NCBI GenBank assembly: GCA_902806595.1
Contig: CADCXC010000011.1
Span: forward strand, 1,488,001-1,552,000
Direction: 5' to 3'
Source of the DNA: Pyrenopolyporus hunteri
Taxonomy: Eukaryota > Ascomycota > Sordariomycetes > Xylariales > Hypoxylaceae
DNA length: 64,000 nt
Shown here in pieces: positions 33,625 through 46,900 of the stretch (positions are counted from its first letter, which is position 1; each line of letters begins with the position of its first letter). The notes beneath the pieces are model-generated. The model did no database searches. It was given only the letters and a program-made list of their open reading frames with translations, and was not told where the DNA came from. A program made the translations under genes and the position numbers.

Positions 33625-35810
33625 TTACAATTCATCATGAGTTGAGGGCTCGTCGTCATCTGCGGCACCTCCCGCACCACCGTAGAGCTTGGACGTAATC
33701 GGATACGCGACGTTCGAGAGCTTCTCCTTCTGCTCTTCGAAGTCCTCGGCGGTCGCCGTAGCGGCGTTCTCGTCGAGCCAGTCAGTCGTCTCCTTAACGG
33801 CTTCAAGGATCTAATCGCGGATTAGCATATATCTTGCATTGAGCAATTGAGAGGGGGGTTAATCAACTTACGGTTTCCTTGTCCTCGTCGTCAATCTTGC
33901 CACCAAGGCCGTCCTCGTCGTTAACCTGGTTCTTCAGGTTGAAAGCGTAGTTCTCAAGACCGTTCCTGGCCTCGATACGTTCACGCGTAGCCTTGTCCTC
34001 CTCGGCAAATTTCTCAGCCTCGGCGACCATGCGCTCAATTTCTTCTTGGCTTAGTCGGCCCTTGTCGTTGGTGATGGTAACGGACTCGGTGTTTCCGGTT
34101 CCCTTGTCATGGGCCGACACCTTCAGGATACCGTTGGCGTCCAGCTCGAAGGAGACTTCGATCTGAGGAACGCCGCGAGGGGCAGGGGGGATGTTGGTTA
34201 GCTCGAACTTGCCGAGCAGGTTGTTGTCCTTGGTCATAGACCGTTCACCTTCGAAGACCTGAATCAAGACAACGGGTTGGTTGTCGGCAGCGGTGGAGAA
34301 GATCTGGCTCTTGCGGGTCGGGATGGGAGTGTTGCGGGGGATAAGCTTAGTCATAACGCCACCAGTGGTCTCGATACCGAGAGTCAGAGGGTTGACGTCC
34401 ATGAGGACGACGTCCGTAGCGCCTTCGTCACCAGAGAGAACGCCAGCCTGAACGGCAGCACCGAAAGCAACAGCCTCGTCGGGGTTGATACCCTTGCTGG
34501 CCTTTTTGCCGCTGAAGAACTCCTCGAGAAGAGCCTGGACCTTGGGAATACGGGTGGAACCACCGACCAGAACGATGTCGTCGATCTCATCCTTCTTGAT
34601 CTTGGCGTCATCGAGGACCTGCTTAACAGGCTTCAGGGTCCTCTTAAAGAGGTCCATGTTGAGCTCTTCGAACTTGGCACGGGTGAGGGTCTCAGAGAAA
34701 TCCTTGCCGTCGAAGAAGGCCTCAATCTCGATACGGGTGGACATCTGCGAAGATAGGGTTCGCTTAGCCTTTTCGGCCTCACGCTTCAGTTTACCCATGG
34801 CCTTCGGATCCTTGGTGATGTCGACCGAGTGCTTCTTGTTGTAGTTCTTGGCGAAGTGGTTGATGATTCTCTGGTCAAAATCTTCACCACCAAGATGGGT
34901 ATCACCGGCGGTTGCCAGGACTTCGAACACGCCGTCCTCGATAGATAGAAGAGAAACATCGAAAGTACCACCACCGAGATCGTAGACAATGATGTGACGT
35001 TCACCACCAGTCTTGTCCAGACCGTAGGCGATAGCGGCTGCGGTGGGCTCGTTGACAATTCGCAGAACGTTGAGACCTGCGATCACACCGGCATCCTTGG
35101 TGGCTTGCCTCTGGTTGTCGTTGAAGTAGGCGGGAACAGTAACAACGGCGTGGGTGACCTTCTTGCCCAAGTAGGACTCGGCAACCTCCTTCATCTTACC
35201 GAGAATGACGGCAGAGATTTCTTCGGGGGTGAACTTCTTGGTGGAGCCCTGGAACTCGACTTGGATAATGGGCTTGCCATCTTGCTCAATAACCTTGTAG
35301 GGGAAGTGCTTGAGGTCATTTTGGACTTCCTTGTCGGACCACTTTCGGCCGATGAATCGTCTAAAAAAGGAAAGGTGGTTAGCTCAAGTCATCTTTGGCA
35401 TAATTCCCTTGTCTGAACTTTCTGAACTTACTTGACGTCGTAGATGGTGTTCCTGGGGTTGGAGGCTGCCTGTTGTTTGGCTGCGTCTCCTACTAATCTT
35501 TCCTCATCGGTGAAGGCAACGTATGACGGTGTAATTCGGTTTCCTTGGTCGTTGACGAGAATCTCGACCTTGCCTTGTTGCATCACACCAACGCAAGAAT
35601 ATGTGGTTCCCAAGTCCTGCAGATATGATTGTTAGTAGGGGATGGCGGATCGAAACTAGGCTGGGATTAACGTACAATACCGATAACAGTGCCATAGTCG
35701 GCGACGTCGTCCGCTCTCGCAGTTCCGACGAACGCAAGAGGACTGAAGAGGAGGAGGGACCAGGCTATCATGCCAAAGGCGATAGCCCAGTAGCTCTGAG
35801 AGCGAGCCAT
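33625..35810 (-). CDS. KAR2: ER Hsp70 chaperone BiP/Kar2
   Basis: Exons: 35810-35676, 35616-35432, 35360-33872 and 33810-33625, giving 664 residues. A signal peptide (about 1-32, ending ATARADD-like GTARADD) and the C-terminal ER-retrieval tetrapeptide HDEL (33628-33639) place it in the ER lumen. In between is a complete Hsp70: GIDLGTTYSCVGV, the VPAYFNDNQRQATKDA motif, IVNEPTAAAIAYGLD, the YDLGGGTFDVSLL phosphate loop, IVLVGGSTRIPKVQ, and a substrate-binding domain with LTLGIETTGGVMTKLI and an intact lid. It binds unfolded secretory proteins, drives translocation through Sec61 with J-domain partners and controls the unfolded-protein response. Codon use is strongly biased, as expected for an abundant protein. 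A CCAAT box lies on the coding strand at 35958-35962, about 150 bp upstream. Confidence 0.98.
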
Positions 35811-37328
35811 GGTGGAAATGTTCGTCACAACAAGGGTTACGATGGTATGGCCCAGTAGGTATTATCTGAATTAGGGACGAGAAAGAGATAGAGATGGGGA
35901 TAGAAAAAAAGGAAAAGAGAATTAAGACGGCGAAGAGCACCCTGCAACCTCTCTTATATTGGTTGGTATGGCGAGAGACTCTAACTCGTCGTATGTGAGT
36001 AAGAGGAGAGATTGTAGAGGCACAATGTCTATGTGCGTGAACTACTTATATGAATAGAAAAAGAACTTGGAGAAGCGCAACGGGAGTGTGTGCGAAATTC
36101 TTATATGAGTAGAAGAAAAAAGATGCAAGATGATGTTGCCAGCTTGCAAGAGAACACATTGCAATAAAGTGTGGGTCAGGCGCCCGAGTACCTAGCCAGT
36201 GACTGTAGAGCTCGTTCAAGGGTTGCACGTTTTGGCGCATCGGCTCCGTCTAGATACCTGTCAGGTACAAGCTCACATAGTGAGTTATGCTGCTATTTAC
36301 TGCCCATTTCCTGTCTGGGATGCATTCGTAGTAGCGTATCTTCCAAGTACCTATCTTGCCCACTGCCCCCGGCCATTAACGGTAATCTACGTGATGTACC
36401 TGTGCGGACCTTGCAAAACTTAAAAGCTTCGTGAATAATGGGGAAGCCTTGGAAGTACCTTCACACCTACTTTACTCGTCACAGGTACATCGTAGTCGCT
36501 GGAACATTCTTTGCCTCTCTGGCACAGAAGCCAGATTTCCTAACTTTGTTTTAGAGCCCCAGCCCCGCCTGATGCGGGACATCCCTGCTATGAGTCCAAG
36601 CTCCTTGGAGCAATGTGCGCGCCGCGACCTCGCGTACTAGGTATGGTATTATTCTTAGGTGCCTTGGTAGGTACTTCCGTGGCCGTGACCAGGCGGCGCT
36701 TAGGTACAAACATACATGCATACATGTATGTAAGACACTATATGAATCTTCAGAGGCCTACATATCCCCTTCGAGGCAATATACGTAGAAAAGCCTGCGG
36801 CGGCAATGCAGTAACGTGGCGGATGGCAAAGAACGCATGACTACCTACCCTACCTGGGATAAATTACTCACACAACCTAAAAACCTCCTCCGAAGGCCAG
36901 ATTTCTACTGTAGAACGTGGGTTAGTAAATAGAGATCTGTCCCTTTCGGTTTCATTTACTGGTATACACGTACCTTATTGTAACCCATCTGTGAATGCAT
37001 GTAATGCATGCGCTCCATATTAGTATATGGAAAGGCTACATTCAATCTATCCAGGGGCACCCCTATTGCTTCCTTCATCTAAATAAAGTGCGGCTAGTGT
37101 TCGTCCCCAGAGCCTCAAACGTGGCGCTGCATTTGTCACGCCTCTATAAGGTATATTGTATGATATAGGGATATTCTGTGATATAGGGCAAAGTGTATAA
37201 GCATGAATGATGAATGTGTTACAAGTCTACGCACTCGATTCGCTAATCCTGCCACTTGTCTAATACAATGACTCAGTTGTATGCAAGATGCATACTCCTC
37301 TGCCATACACAATACTCCCCCTTTCTCC
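35811..37328. promoter_or_regulatory. BiP upstream region and HBS1 3' flank
   Basis: The BiP promoter occupies the left part, with a minus-strand CCAAT at 35958-35962. I did not find a clear unfolded-protein-response element (CAGCGTG type). The rest shows no gene. Confidence 0.45.
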
Positions 37329-40009
37329 CTATTCTAATAACCCGGCGGCGACCGTCTCGCCTCCACTCCTCAGCACAACTCGCTGGCCTGCTTCAAGTGG
37401 CACCTTGGTCCCCATCTTGACCACCACCCTCGCCACGCTTGCCGGCTTAACGATCTTCGGCTTCTTCTTTAGCACCGTGCCTTTGGTCTTGTCGAGGATG
37501 GCTGGTATTTCCACGATCTGACCCGCGGCATGTAGACGGCCCCTATGGACATCTACTTGCATCGGCATCAGAATATCGAAGGCCAGGACCTTGACGGTGA
37601 ATGTACCAATACAGGCAATTGGCTGCTTCAAATCACAGATAATATCGCCGACTCGCACGTGGATGGGGTCGATATTGCTGAGGTGAATGACGACGTTCTG
37701 CCCTGCCACAGCCCAGTCTACCGGCTCTTGGTCGAGTTCTAGGGATTTGACGTAGGCTTTCTCTCCACTGGGCTGGACGAGGAGTGCGTCGCCCGTCTGC
37801 AGCGAGCCGGCATCTATACGGCCGGATACCGTAAGGGGGCTTTGCGCTGAGCGGTAGACCTCGGAGATTGTCAAGCGTAAGGGCTTGTGTAATGCCCGAG
37901 CTAGTGGCTCCGAACTCTCTAGTTCTTCGACGAGCGTTTTCCCTTTATACCAACCAGCTTCCGCTGCCGTAGACCTTTTTACTATGTTATCGCCGTGCAG
38001 CCCAGACACGGGGACGAAACTGACGTTCTTCAGTTGGAACCCTGTTGCCGATAAGAAACCGGCTACCTGTTGCGAGATCTCGTCAAACCGTTCTTGCGAC
38101 CAGCCAACTGTGTCTAACTTATTGACGGCGACAATTATGCGTGAAACCCCCATGCTGCGAATGAGAAGGGAATGCTCCCGTGTCTGCCCTTTAAGCCCCG
38201 CTTCGAAGGCACCGGTCGTGGCGTCGACTACCAGGATTGCAAAGTCTGCTTGACTCGCGCCTGCGATCATATTTGGGATAAAGTCTCGGTGTCCAGGCGC
38301 ATCGAGGATCGTAAACGACGTATTTTCCGTCTCGAACTTATTTGTTGCAATGTCGATCGTCACACCTCTCGACCGTTCTTCCGATCGTTGGTCTAGCACC
38401 CACGCAAGCGCGAACGAAGATTTCCCTATGCTCTCGGCTTCTTTGCGATATTTCTGTATTGTCCTCTGGTCGACGACGTTGAGGTCAAGCAACAAGCGCC
38501 CCATCAATGTGCTTTTACCAGCATCCACATGGCCTAACCGGATCAGCATAGATTTCACTACCTTAAGGTCTGTTCGTAGTTCTTACCAACCACCACGAAG
38601 CTCGCGCTCTTTTTCCTCTTGGTCTTCTCCATCTCCTTTAGCACGTCGAGATTCTTGCTCTTAGGTAATGGGGCATCATGTATCTTGAGGGCTTTCACAC
38701 CGTCCGTGGCTTCATCAGTCTTGACACCCGAGTCGGCCTTTTTCTTATTCGTACTAGCAGCGGTCTTCTTGCTGCTTGCTGATCCCCAAGTATTAGTATT
38801 CTCATTTAACGGCCTTCCTCGCTAATAGCGAACCTTGGGACTGTGCTGTCAAGACTACATCGTCTGGACTTGGCGCTGAGAAGGCGTCAGTTACTGATGA
38901 GGTCAAATTGATATAAGGAAATGGAAAGTATCTCGGCACGGGCGCAGCAGAACCATGGGCCGGACCACAGAGAGTCTGGGCGAAGGGAGATGGCAGAGCA
39001 GTCTCTAGTGGCGCAACCTCTGGTGGGGGGTCGCTGGGGTTTGGCGAGTCGACCGAGTCATCACCGGCTTTCTCGAGTTGACTTGGAGCCTGATCGTCTG
39101 TGGTTCTCGGCCTTACTGGCTCGACTCCTTCGGAAACGCTTGGTGTGCTAGAGCTTTCCAAGTTCGTAGCTTTCTTTGAGATTGCGCTTGGCGGCCGAAC
39201 GTTCTCCTTGGTGGATTCAGGCTGTGTTACAGTGGTAGAGAGGTGGCTTAGTTTTTGTGTTGTGTCATGCAGCTGTTTCTCGTCCGACCTTCGATCTTCC
39301 GCCTTCTTCTTGCGGGCAGCCGCAAGCGCCTGCAGTTTCGACATCTTGCCGGTCGTGCTGGCACCTCCCAATAATCCGCCGCGGGGTTGCGGAGGCTTGA
39401 TGAACGTAGTTTCTCGCTCCTTCGGGATGTTTAACCATGGCATGTCGCTGAAGAAACTAGCCAATGAGACGCGGCGTCTGCCTTCGCCTTCACCAACTGT
39501 AATGTCCAGCGTCAGCTAATTGAGGAGCCGAATTTATGATACAGGTACAATAAGAACGCACCTGGGGCTACCCGTGCCTCTGTTCAGTGATGGAGACTCT
39601 CACATGTTTGCCATGGCGATGATTCTATAGAGCGACGACATAATAAGAAAATGAGTGCACCTACCTCCCCCTTTCTTCTTGTTTGAAGGCGCAATGAACT
39701 TGGTCACTAGATAAGTTACGGACTTATCGACGTCGTAGTAGTAATGCCATAGCGCGTCTTGGATTTGTTGGGTTGTGACCTTGGATGATTCGATTCCGAG
39801 CGCGGCGCGAACTTGGGCTGTGCCGGCGTCCATCTGGGCTTAATTGATTGCGGATTAACAGGAGTCCATAACAAAGCGAAAAAGTTCATAATTCCCATAC
39901 CCCGATCTTCTGGGCTTAGTTCATCTTCCTCCTCTTCGTAGTCATCTCCTTCGTATTCATCAAGGTCATTTTCGTAGTCGTAATTCCGGTACGCTTGGTG
40001 ACGGGACAT
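37329..40009 (-). CDS. HBS1: ribosome-rescue GTPase Hbs1
   Basis: Exons: 40009-39901, 39838-39665, 39496-38834, 38778-38587 and 38533-37329 (780 residues). An optional in-frame 18-nt exon at 39579-39562 would make 786. The N-terminal acidic stretch (YEEEEDELSPEDR) leads into the Hbs1 UBA-like helical domain (MDAGTAQVRAALG..VTTQQIQDALWHYYYDVDKSVTYL). A disordered linker follows. The translation-GTPase domain has GHVDAGKST, RGVTID, DAPGH, NKLD and SGLHGDN, and then two EF1A-like beta-barrels. Hbs1 works with Dom34/Pelota to dissociate stalled ribosomes in no-go and non-stop decay. The P-loop is split by an intron after VVVG. The third intron must start GTTCGC, an unusual donor, to keep the frame. 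The N-terminal exons and GTPase core leave no doubt about identity. Confidence 0.95.
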
Positions 40010-40600
40010 TGCGCCGGTTAGTTGCGACGAGAGATTTGGGGGAGGAAAGATATAGATATCGCTATGCACTTGATCGGGTTGACGGTGTTTAAAGAGGTAT
40101 TGACCACCAGAGATGGAAAAAATCGGTTCACAGACGAGACTTCGTCTACGAATCTGATAATTATAAATGGTATGTACCTGATTAGGTAGTAAGCAGAAAG
40201 GTATTGCTTCAGCTGGCTCGAGAAGTTGGAGGAGGTTAGAAGAGGGGTGGAGGGGTCTGTGTCTTGGATAAGCTATGTCTATGTACAATACATGTAGGTA
40301 CTTAGCTAGGTCGTTCCGTGAATTCTATATTGCCCACAAATAATGAATTCAACAGATGACGTAGCACCTAGCCTAGCCTGAAACCTCAATTGCGGCTAGT
40401 TATTACGTAAGGTTCAACGCCATATGATAACAATTAGTATATACAAATTACCTATGTACCTACCTAGGTACACGAGTACCACAGCTGGCCCACCATAGGT
40501 ACCTGCGTAGGCACTTGAGACGGTGGGCCATTTGACCTAAACCGTTAAACCGTTAAAACTCATAGTCTCATAATCTGATTACATAATAGGCCCGTATTAT
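40010..40600. other. HBS1 upstream region and border of the AT-rich block
   Basis: The 5' region of HBS1 is followed by a transition at about 40560-40620 from ordinary DNA to extremely AT-rich DNA. A 9-bp inverted repeat (TGGCCCACC at 40486-40494; GGTGGGCCA at 40522-40530) sits just before the border. No gene is seen. Confidence 0.6.
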
Positions 40601-43600
40601 ACGTTATATTGTATTTTTAAACGTTAAATTCATTATAATTATAAGGTATTTTAAAACATTTAATATATTATTTTATAATAAAATTATTATAATAAATTAA
40701 TAAATTAATAAATTTAATTAAATAATTTATCGTTAATTAAAATAAATAATTTTAAATTTATTAAATATAATTATATATATGTAAATTTTTATAATAATAA
40801 ATAATTTATAAAATAATATAATAATAAAGGTTAAATATGGAAATAATTTTTTATATTATATATTATATTTCGTATTTATATGCGTTTAAAAAATAAAGTG
40901 AATATATTTTAATTAAAAATAAATGTAAAGTTATAAAAAAAAAAATATAAACATTTATAATTAAAAAATAAAAAATATTTAAAAAAATAAAATTAATTAA
41001 AAAATAAATTAATAAATTTATAAAATAAATTTATTAATTATTTTTTATTTAATTACTTTAATTATTACGTTTAAAAATAAATTTATTTTTATTATAAAAA
41101 TAAAAGTTTATTTTTAATATAAAAAACATCGAAATTTAAATTAACTTTACGAATATTTATTTTCGTAATTTTTTATTTTATAATATTTTAATTATTATTT
41201 TTTATATTAAAAATAAATAAAAATAATTTTAATTTTAAATTTTTTCGAATATTTTTATTAATATCGTCGTTTAATTAATTAATATATTATATAAATTAAA
41301 GTCGTTTAAATAATAAGTTAATTAAAATATTTTCGTTATTATTTTTTAAAATATATAAATTATATAAATTATTTTAATAAAATTTATAAAATTTAATGTT
41401 AAATAAATTAACGAAACGTACGTCGTCGTTAATTTATTTCGTATAATTTAGATTTTTACGATTAATATTTTTTTCGAATATAATTTAAAAACGTTTTTTA
41501 TTATTTTACGATGTAATAAAAAATTCGATTTATAATTTAAAAAATTTATTTTTTATATTTTTTTATATAAAATTTTATTTATATTTATCGATAAATTTCG
41601 ATAAAAAAATGAAAAATTTAACGTTTTTAACGTTATGAAAAAGTAATAACGTAACATCGAAAAATAAAAATTAAACGAATCGAATAAAAAAATATTTTAT
41701 AAAAACGTATTAAAAAAAAAATAATATATATTATTATATTAATTTATTATTTATAAAACGATATTATACGTTTTATCGAGGTAATGTAATATATACGTCC
41801 GTAATTTAAATATATTTTTTATTTTAAATTTCGATTTTAAAATTAAAAATAAGTTATTATAATTAAAAAATCGATAAATGTTATAATAAAGTAAAATAAA
41901 ATTATAAATTTCGTATAAAATGTTATTTTTTTCGATTATAATTACGTTTTTTATATATTTTCGTATATTATTTATTATAAATTATTTTTTAACATTAAAC
42001 GAAATTATATAAACGTAATTAAATTTAATTATATTTTTAATAATACGGTAAAATTTAATATAAATTTTATAAATTAAAATAATAATCGAAAATATAAATA
42101 AAGATTTTTAATTATTCGTAACGTAATTAAATATAAAAACGATATTTAAAATAAAATAATTATTTATATTTAATCGATAAAATATTTCGATTCGTAACGT
42201 ATGTTACGATCGTAAAATAAATTTTATTTTACTTTTAAAAAATATTTATTTTTTAAAATTTAAAACGATAAAATATTTTTAATTTATAAATAAAATTATT
42301 AATTAATTTTAATTATATTATAATTTATAAAAATATAATTTATTATTTAATTATTTAAATATATAAAAGTAATATTGTTTATTATCATTTAAAATTAAAA
42401 GGATATTATCGTCGAATATTTTTATACGAAAGTTACGATTAAATAATACGAATGTCGAAAAAAAAAAATTATTATCGTTTTTATTTTTACGATTATTTTT
42501 TTTTTTATTTTCGTGTTAAATATTTTTAATAATAATATAATATACGTAATATATTATTATATAATATAATTTTTTATTATTAGATGTATGTAAATTAAAT
42601 AATGGGTAAAAATTAATAAAATATTTTAAATGGTAAATATTAAAGGTTTAAAAAAAGTATTTGTTATTTTTATATGGTGGAATTTTAAATGGTTTAAAAT
42701 ATCGAAGCGTTATATTAAAAGTATATAAAATTTTTAAATTTAACGAAAAAAAATTTAATAATTTATAATATTAACTTTTTATTATAATTCGATATTATTA
42801 ATAAAAAAATGAAATTAAAAATATAAAAATAAAAGTATTATTTAATGTTCGCGGTTTACGTAACGCGAATATATAAAAGAAATACGAATGTATAGCTTAT
42901 AAATAATTTGTAAAAAGATGTATGTGGTTTATACTTCGATGTTAATTTTATTAAATATTTAAATAATATTTTTACGTATTATTTACGTAAATATCTTTTT
43001 TTTTTTTTTTTTATTGTATATTAATATGAAATTTTAAGTTTCGTTAACTTTAATGATTTAATCGTTTATATAATTTAAATTATTCGAAATAATATTTATT
43101 TTTATTTATTATTTCGATTATTTTAAAATATATTAATTATTTTTAAAATTTTTTACGTTAAATAACGATGATATCGATTATAATTTAAATTATTACGTTT
43201 ATTATATTTTAATCGATAACGTTTAAATTATTAAAAATAATACGAATCGTTTTTATTTTAATTTTTTTAATTAATTTAATGGTTTATAATTTATATAATT
43301 AATTAATAATATTTTACGTAACGAAAAATATTAACTTTATATTTTTTAATTTTTCGAAAATTTTATAAATACGTTATAATTAAATTATTTAATTTAATAT
43401 TAATTAATTATTAAACATTTTATTTTATAATTTTTAATTTCGATTATTAATTATTTTTTTATAATAATTTACTTTTATTTTAATATAATTTTAATATTTT
43501 ATATATTTTTAATAATAAAGTTAAATATTTAAAGATTAAAAAACGGAAATATACGATATTTCGTGATAAATATTATCGAATTACGTAATTATATTACGGT

Positions 43601-43960
43601 TATAAATAAATTTATATAATTTTTAAAAAGTAAAAATTTTAATTTTTTTATAATAAGATAGATATTTACGGTTAAAAAACCTTTTTATTTATAAACGATA
43701 TTAAAAATATTTTTTTTTTACGTGTTAATATTTATAAAATATTTAATCGAAAAAAGTTTATATCGATGTTTAAATTAAAAAATAATAATTATATGTTAAT
43801 TTTTTACGTGTTTTATTTATTTCGATTGTTATATAAATAAAAGATTTTATTTTATAATAAAAAATTTCATTAATTTTACGAAGTAAATTTTAAATATTTA
43901 TTCGTTCGATTTACGTAAATAATCTTCGATAATATAATTACGCGATTTTTTAAAACTTCG

Positions 43961-43980
43961 AAAACGAATCGATTCGTTTT
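43961..43980. repeat. 20-bp perfect palindrome
   Basis: Ten bases, AAAACGAATC, followed immediately by their exact reverse complement, with the CGAATCGATTCG core in the middle. It is one of the few CpG-dense spots in the AT block. Confidence 0.85.
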
Positions 43981-46900
43981 TTTCGTTTTCGAAAATATTA
44001 TTAATAATAATACCACGGTATTTTTTAAAAATATAACGGTATCGTTTATTTCGTAAATATTTTAATTATTTAAAAATAAGTTATTTATTTCGAATAAATG
44101 TTTTCGTTTTTAAATTTATAATAATAATGACGATAATAATTTTAATAACCGTAAAAATAAATTATATTAATATTATTTCGTTAATAAAAAAATTATAATA
44201 CGTTAAAACGATAAAAATAATAATTTATTTAACGATAACGATAATAAATTTAAAAAAAATTATTTTACGATTAAAAATAAAATACTTCGGTTATTTAAAT
44301 CGGTTAATAACGTTTTAAATAATAATATATATAATGATATAAATAATAAAAATAATGTTAAATTAAACGCTTATAATGTAAATTTAAAATAAATTATCCC
44401 TTTTAAATGTATAAAATAATATTAATATAATATTAATAAAAAAAATAAATATAATAACGGTAATTATAATAATTTTTTAATATATATTACGATTCGATGC
44501 GATAATTTATTTTTATTAAATAATCGATATTAAAGCTTCGAACGATTTCGCCACCGTTAATATTTTCATATATTTTTTTTTTTTTTTTTTTATAATATTA
44601 ATAAAATTTTATCCTAATTTTTAATATTATACGTTATATTAATAAATATATATAATATATTTAAATTTTACCCCGTTTATTTTTATTTTTATAAATAACT
44701 TTAATGTTAAATAATGTTTTATAATAATTTATTTTTTAAATAATTTTCGAAAATAATTTATATATTAAATATTATTTAATTAATTTTATAATTTATTATA
44801 AATGTTTATTACGGTGTTATACGGTCGTTTAATATTATTTATTAATTAATAATAAAATATGGGACGGTTTTATTATTCGTTACGTATATATAAAATTATA
44901 GTTTAAAAAATTATAATTATTTAACGAAGTTAAATAATTAATAACGAAAAAAAAAACATTTATAAATTATAATTCGTTTATTTTTTATTTTTTTTATTAA
45001 GTTAAAATAAAATAAAATAATAATTACTTATAAATGTTAATAACTTAATAAAAAAAAATTTTAATAAAAGTCGATTATTTTAAACATTATATATATCCAT
45101 TTTAAATTACGACGCATATTTATCCCCGTATAATTACACTTTCCATCGAATAACTTTTAATTCGTTAATATCTTATTATAATTAATTTAAATTATATTTA
45201 ATTTCGTTTAATTCGCTTCGATATTAAGTTATTTTTTTACGAAGCATTTCGTTTAATATTAATAATAACTATTTACTTTTAATAATATAATATTTTAAAT
45301 AATCCTTTAAAATATAATAATTTTTTTTATATAAATTTAACGAATTATATTAAATAAAACTTAAAAAATATTATATAAATTATTCGTTATAAAGTTATTA
45401 CGTTTTTAAAATTAAAAAATTATCGAAATTATATTTTTTTAATAATTTTTATAATTTTTATGTTAATTATATTAAATTAGAATTTATTTTATTAATTATA
45501 TTTATGGCGAAATTAATTATATCGTTATTTACGTTAAATTATATATAATAAATATAGTTAATTTTTTAATAATTTTTTTTCGATGTAAACGTAATACGAT
45601 AATTATTTTATTATTTAATAAATTTAACATATTTTCGTTTTAAAATATTATTGTAAATAATATAAAACGTTATTTAGTTAACGGTATTATTGTAATCGAA
45701 TGTATTATTATTTATTAAAAATTTAAAGTATATTTATAAATATTAAATTAGTTTTTATATTAAAATTATTAAAATATTTTATAAGAATTTATAATTTAAT
45801 GTTTTATTATATTTTTAAGTAATTGTGTTTATTATTATTCGATTTTTTTATTTTATTTATTAAAATTTTATTTATAAAATTTAAAAATTTAATAACTTTA
45901 TTATTAAATCGTTTCGTTTTTATTCGAATTAATTATAATTATTTTTAATTTATTATATATAATTAATATAAATTATACGAATGTTATAAAAAATATTTTA
46001 ACGCCGTAATTTATTCGAGTTAATTATAGTCGAAATTTTAATTTAGTTATAAAAAAAAGGTATTAATTTAATATATTTACGAATAAAAAAATAAATTTAT
46101 TAACGTTACATTATAATATTATACGAAAATATATATTAATATTAATATAAATTTTAAATTTAACGAAGCGAAATTTTTAATATTTATTTATAAATTATAT
46201 ATAATTAAAGTTCGAAATCGTAAATATTTATTTTTTTATCGTTTTTTTAAATCGTTTTTTTTCGAAATGTTATCGTACGGCTTTTAAATACTATTTTTTA
46301 TAAATATTATAAATTAAGTTACGAGTAATATTTAATTTTAAATACTTTCGAATAATCCTTTAAATTTAATTTTTATTTAAATTTTCGAGTAAATTTAATG
46401 TTTATTAGTAATTATTAAAAAATTTATGTAATTAATTTTTAATATATTATTATTCGTTTAAATCGTTAATTTTTCGAATTATATTATTTTTAAAATAAAT
46501 TCGAATTAAAAGCGGTAGGTTAATTTTAACATTTTAAATATATTATAAATAGTTTAAAATTTTTTTATCGCGTATATTTCGATGGTATATAAATTCGCGT
46601 ATATATTTTACGAGTTTTTTAATATAAGTGATTTATTTATAGTAAAAATATCTTTATTATTATAATTTTCGTTCGAAAGATCGTAGTAATATATTAATTT
46701 TAAGTCGTTTTTTTTTTAAATATTCGATAATTTAAAAATATAATAATTTTATTTAAAAAAGTCGAAATATTTTTATTTTAATGTTATCGATATTACATTT
46801 TTTTTAATAAATATTTTATTTAAATAAATATTATTAAAGTGTTCGGTAGTTAATTTTAAAGTTATATTTATTTCGAAATTTATAAAAAATTTATATTTAT

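Noticed and set aside
42800..42960. Less mutated G-containing patch in the AT block as a possible small gene
   Set aside because: Stops occur in all frames within short distances. It looks like a tract where only plus-strand C was removed.
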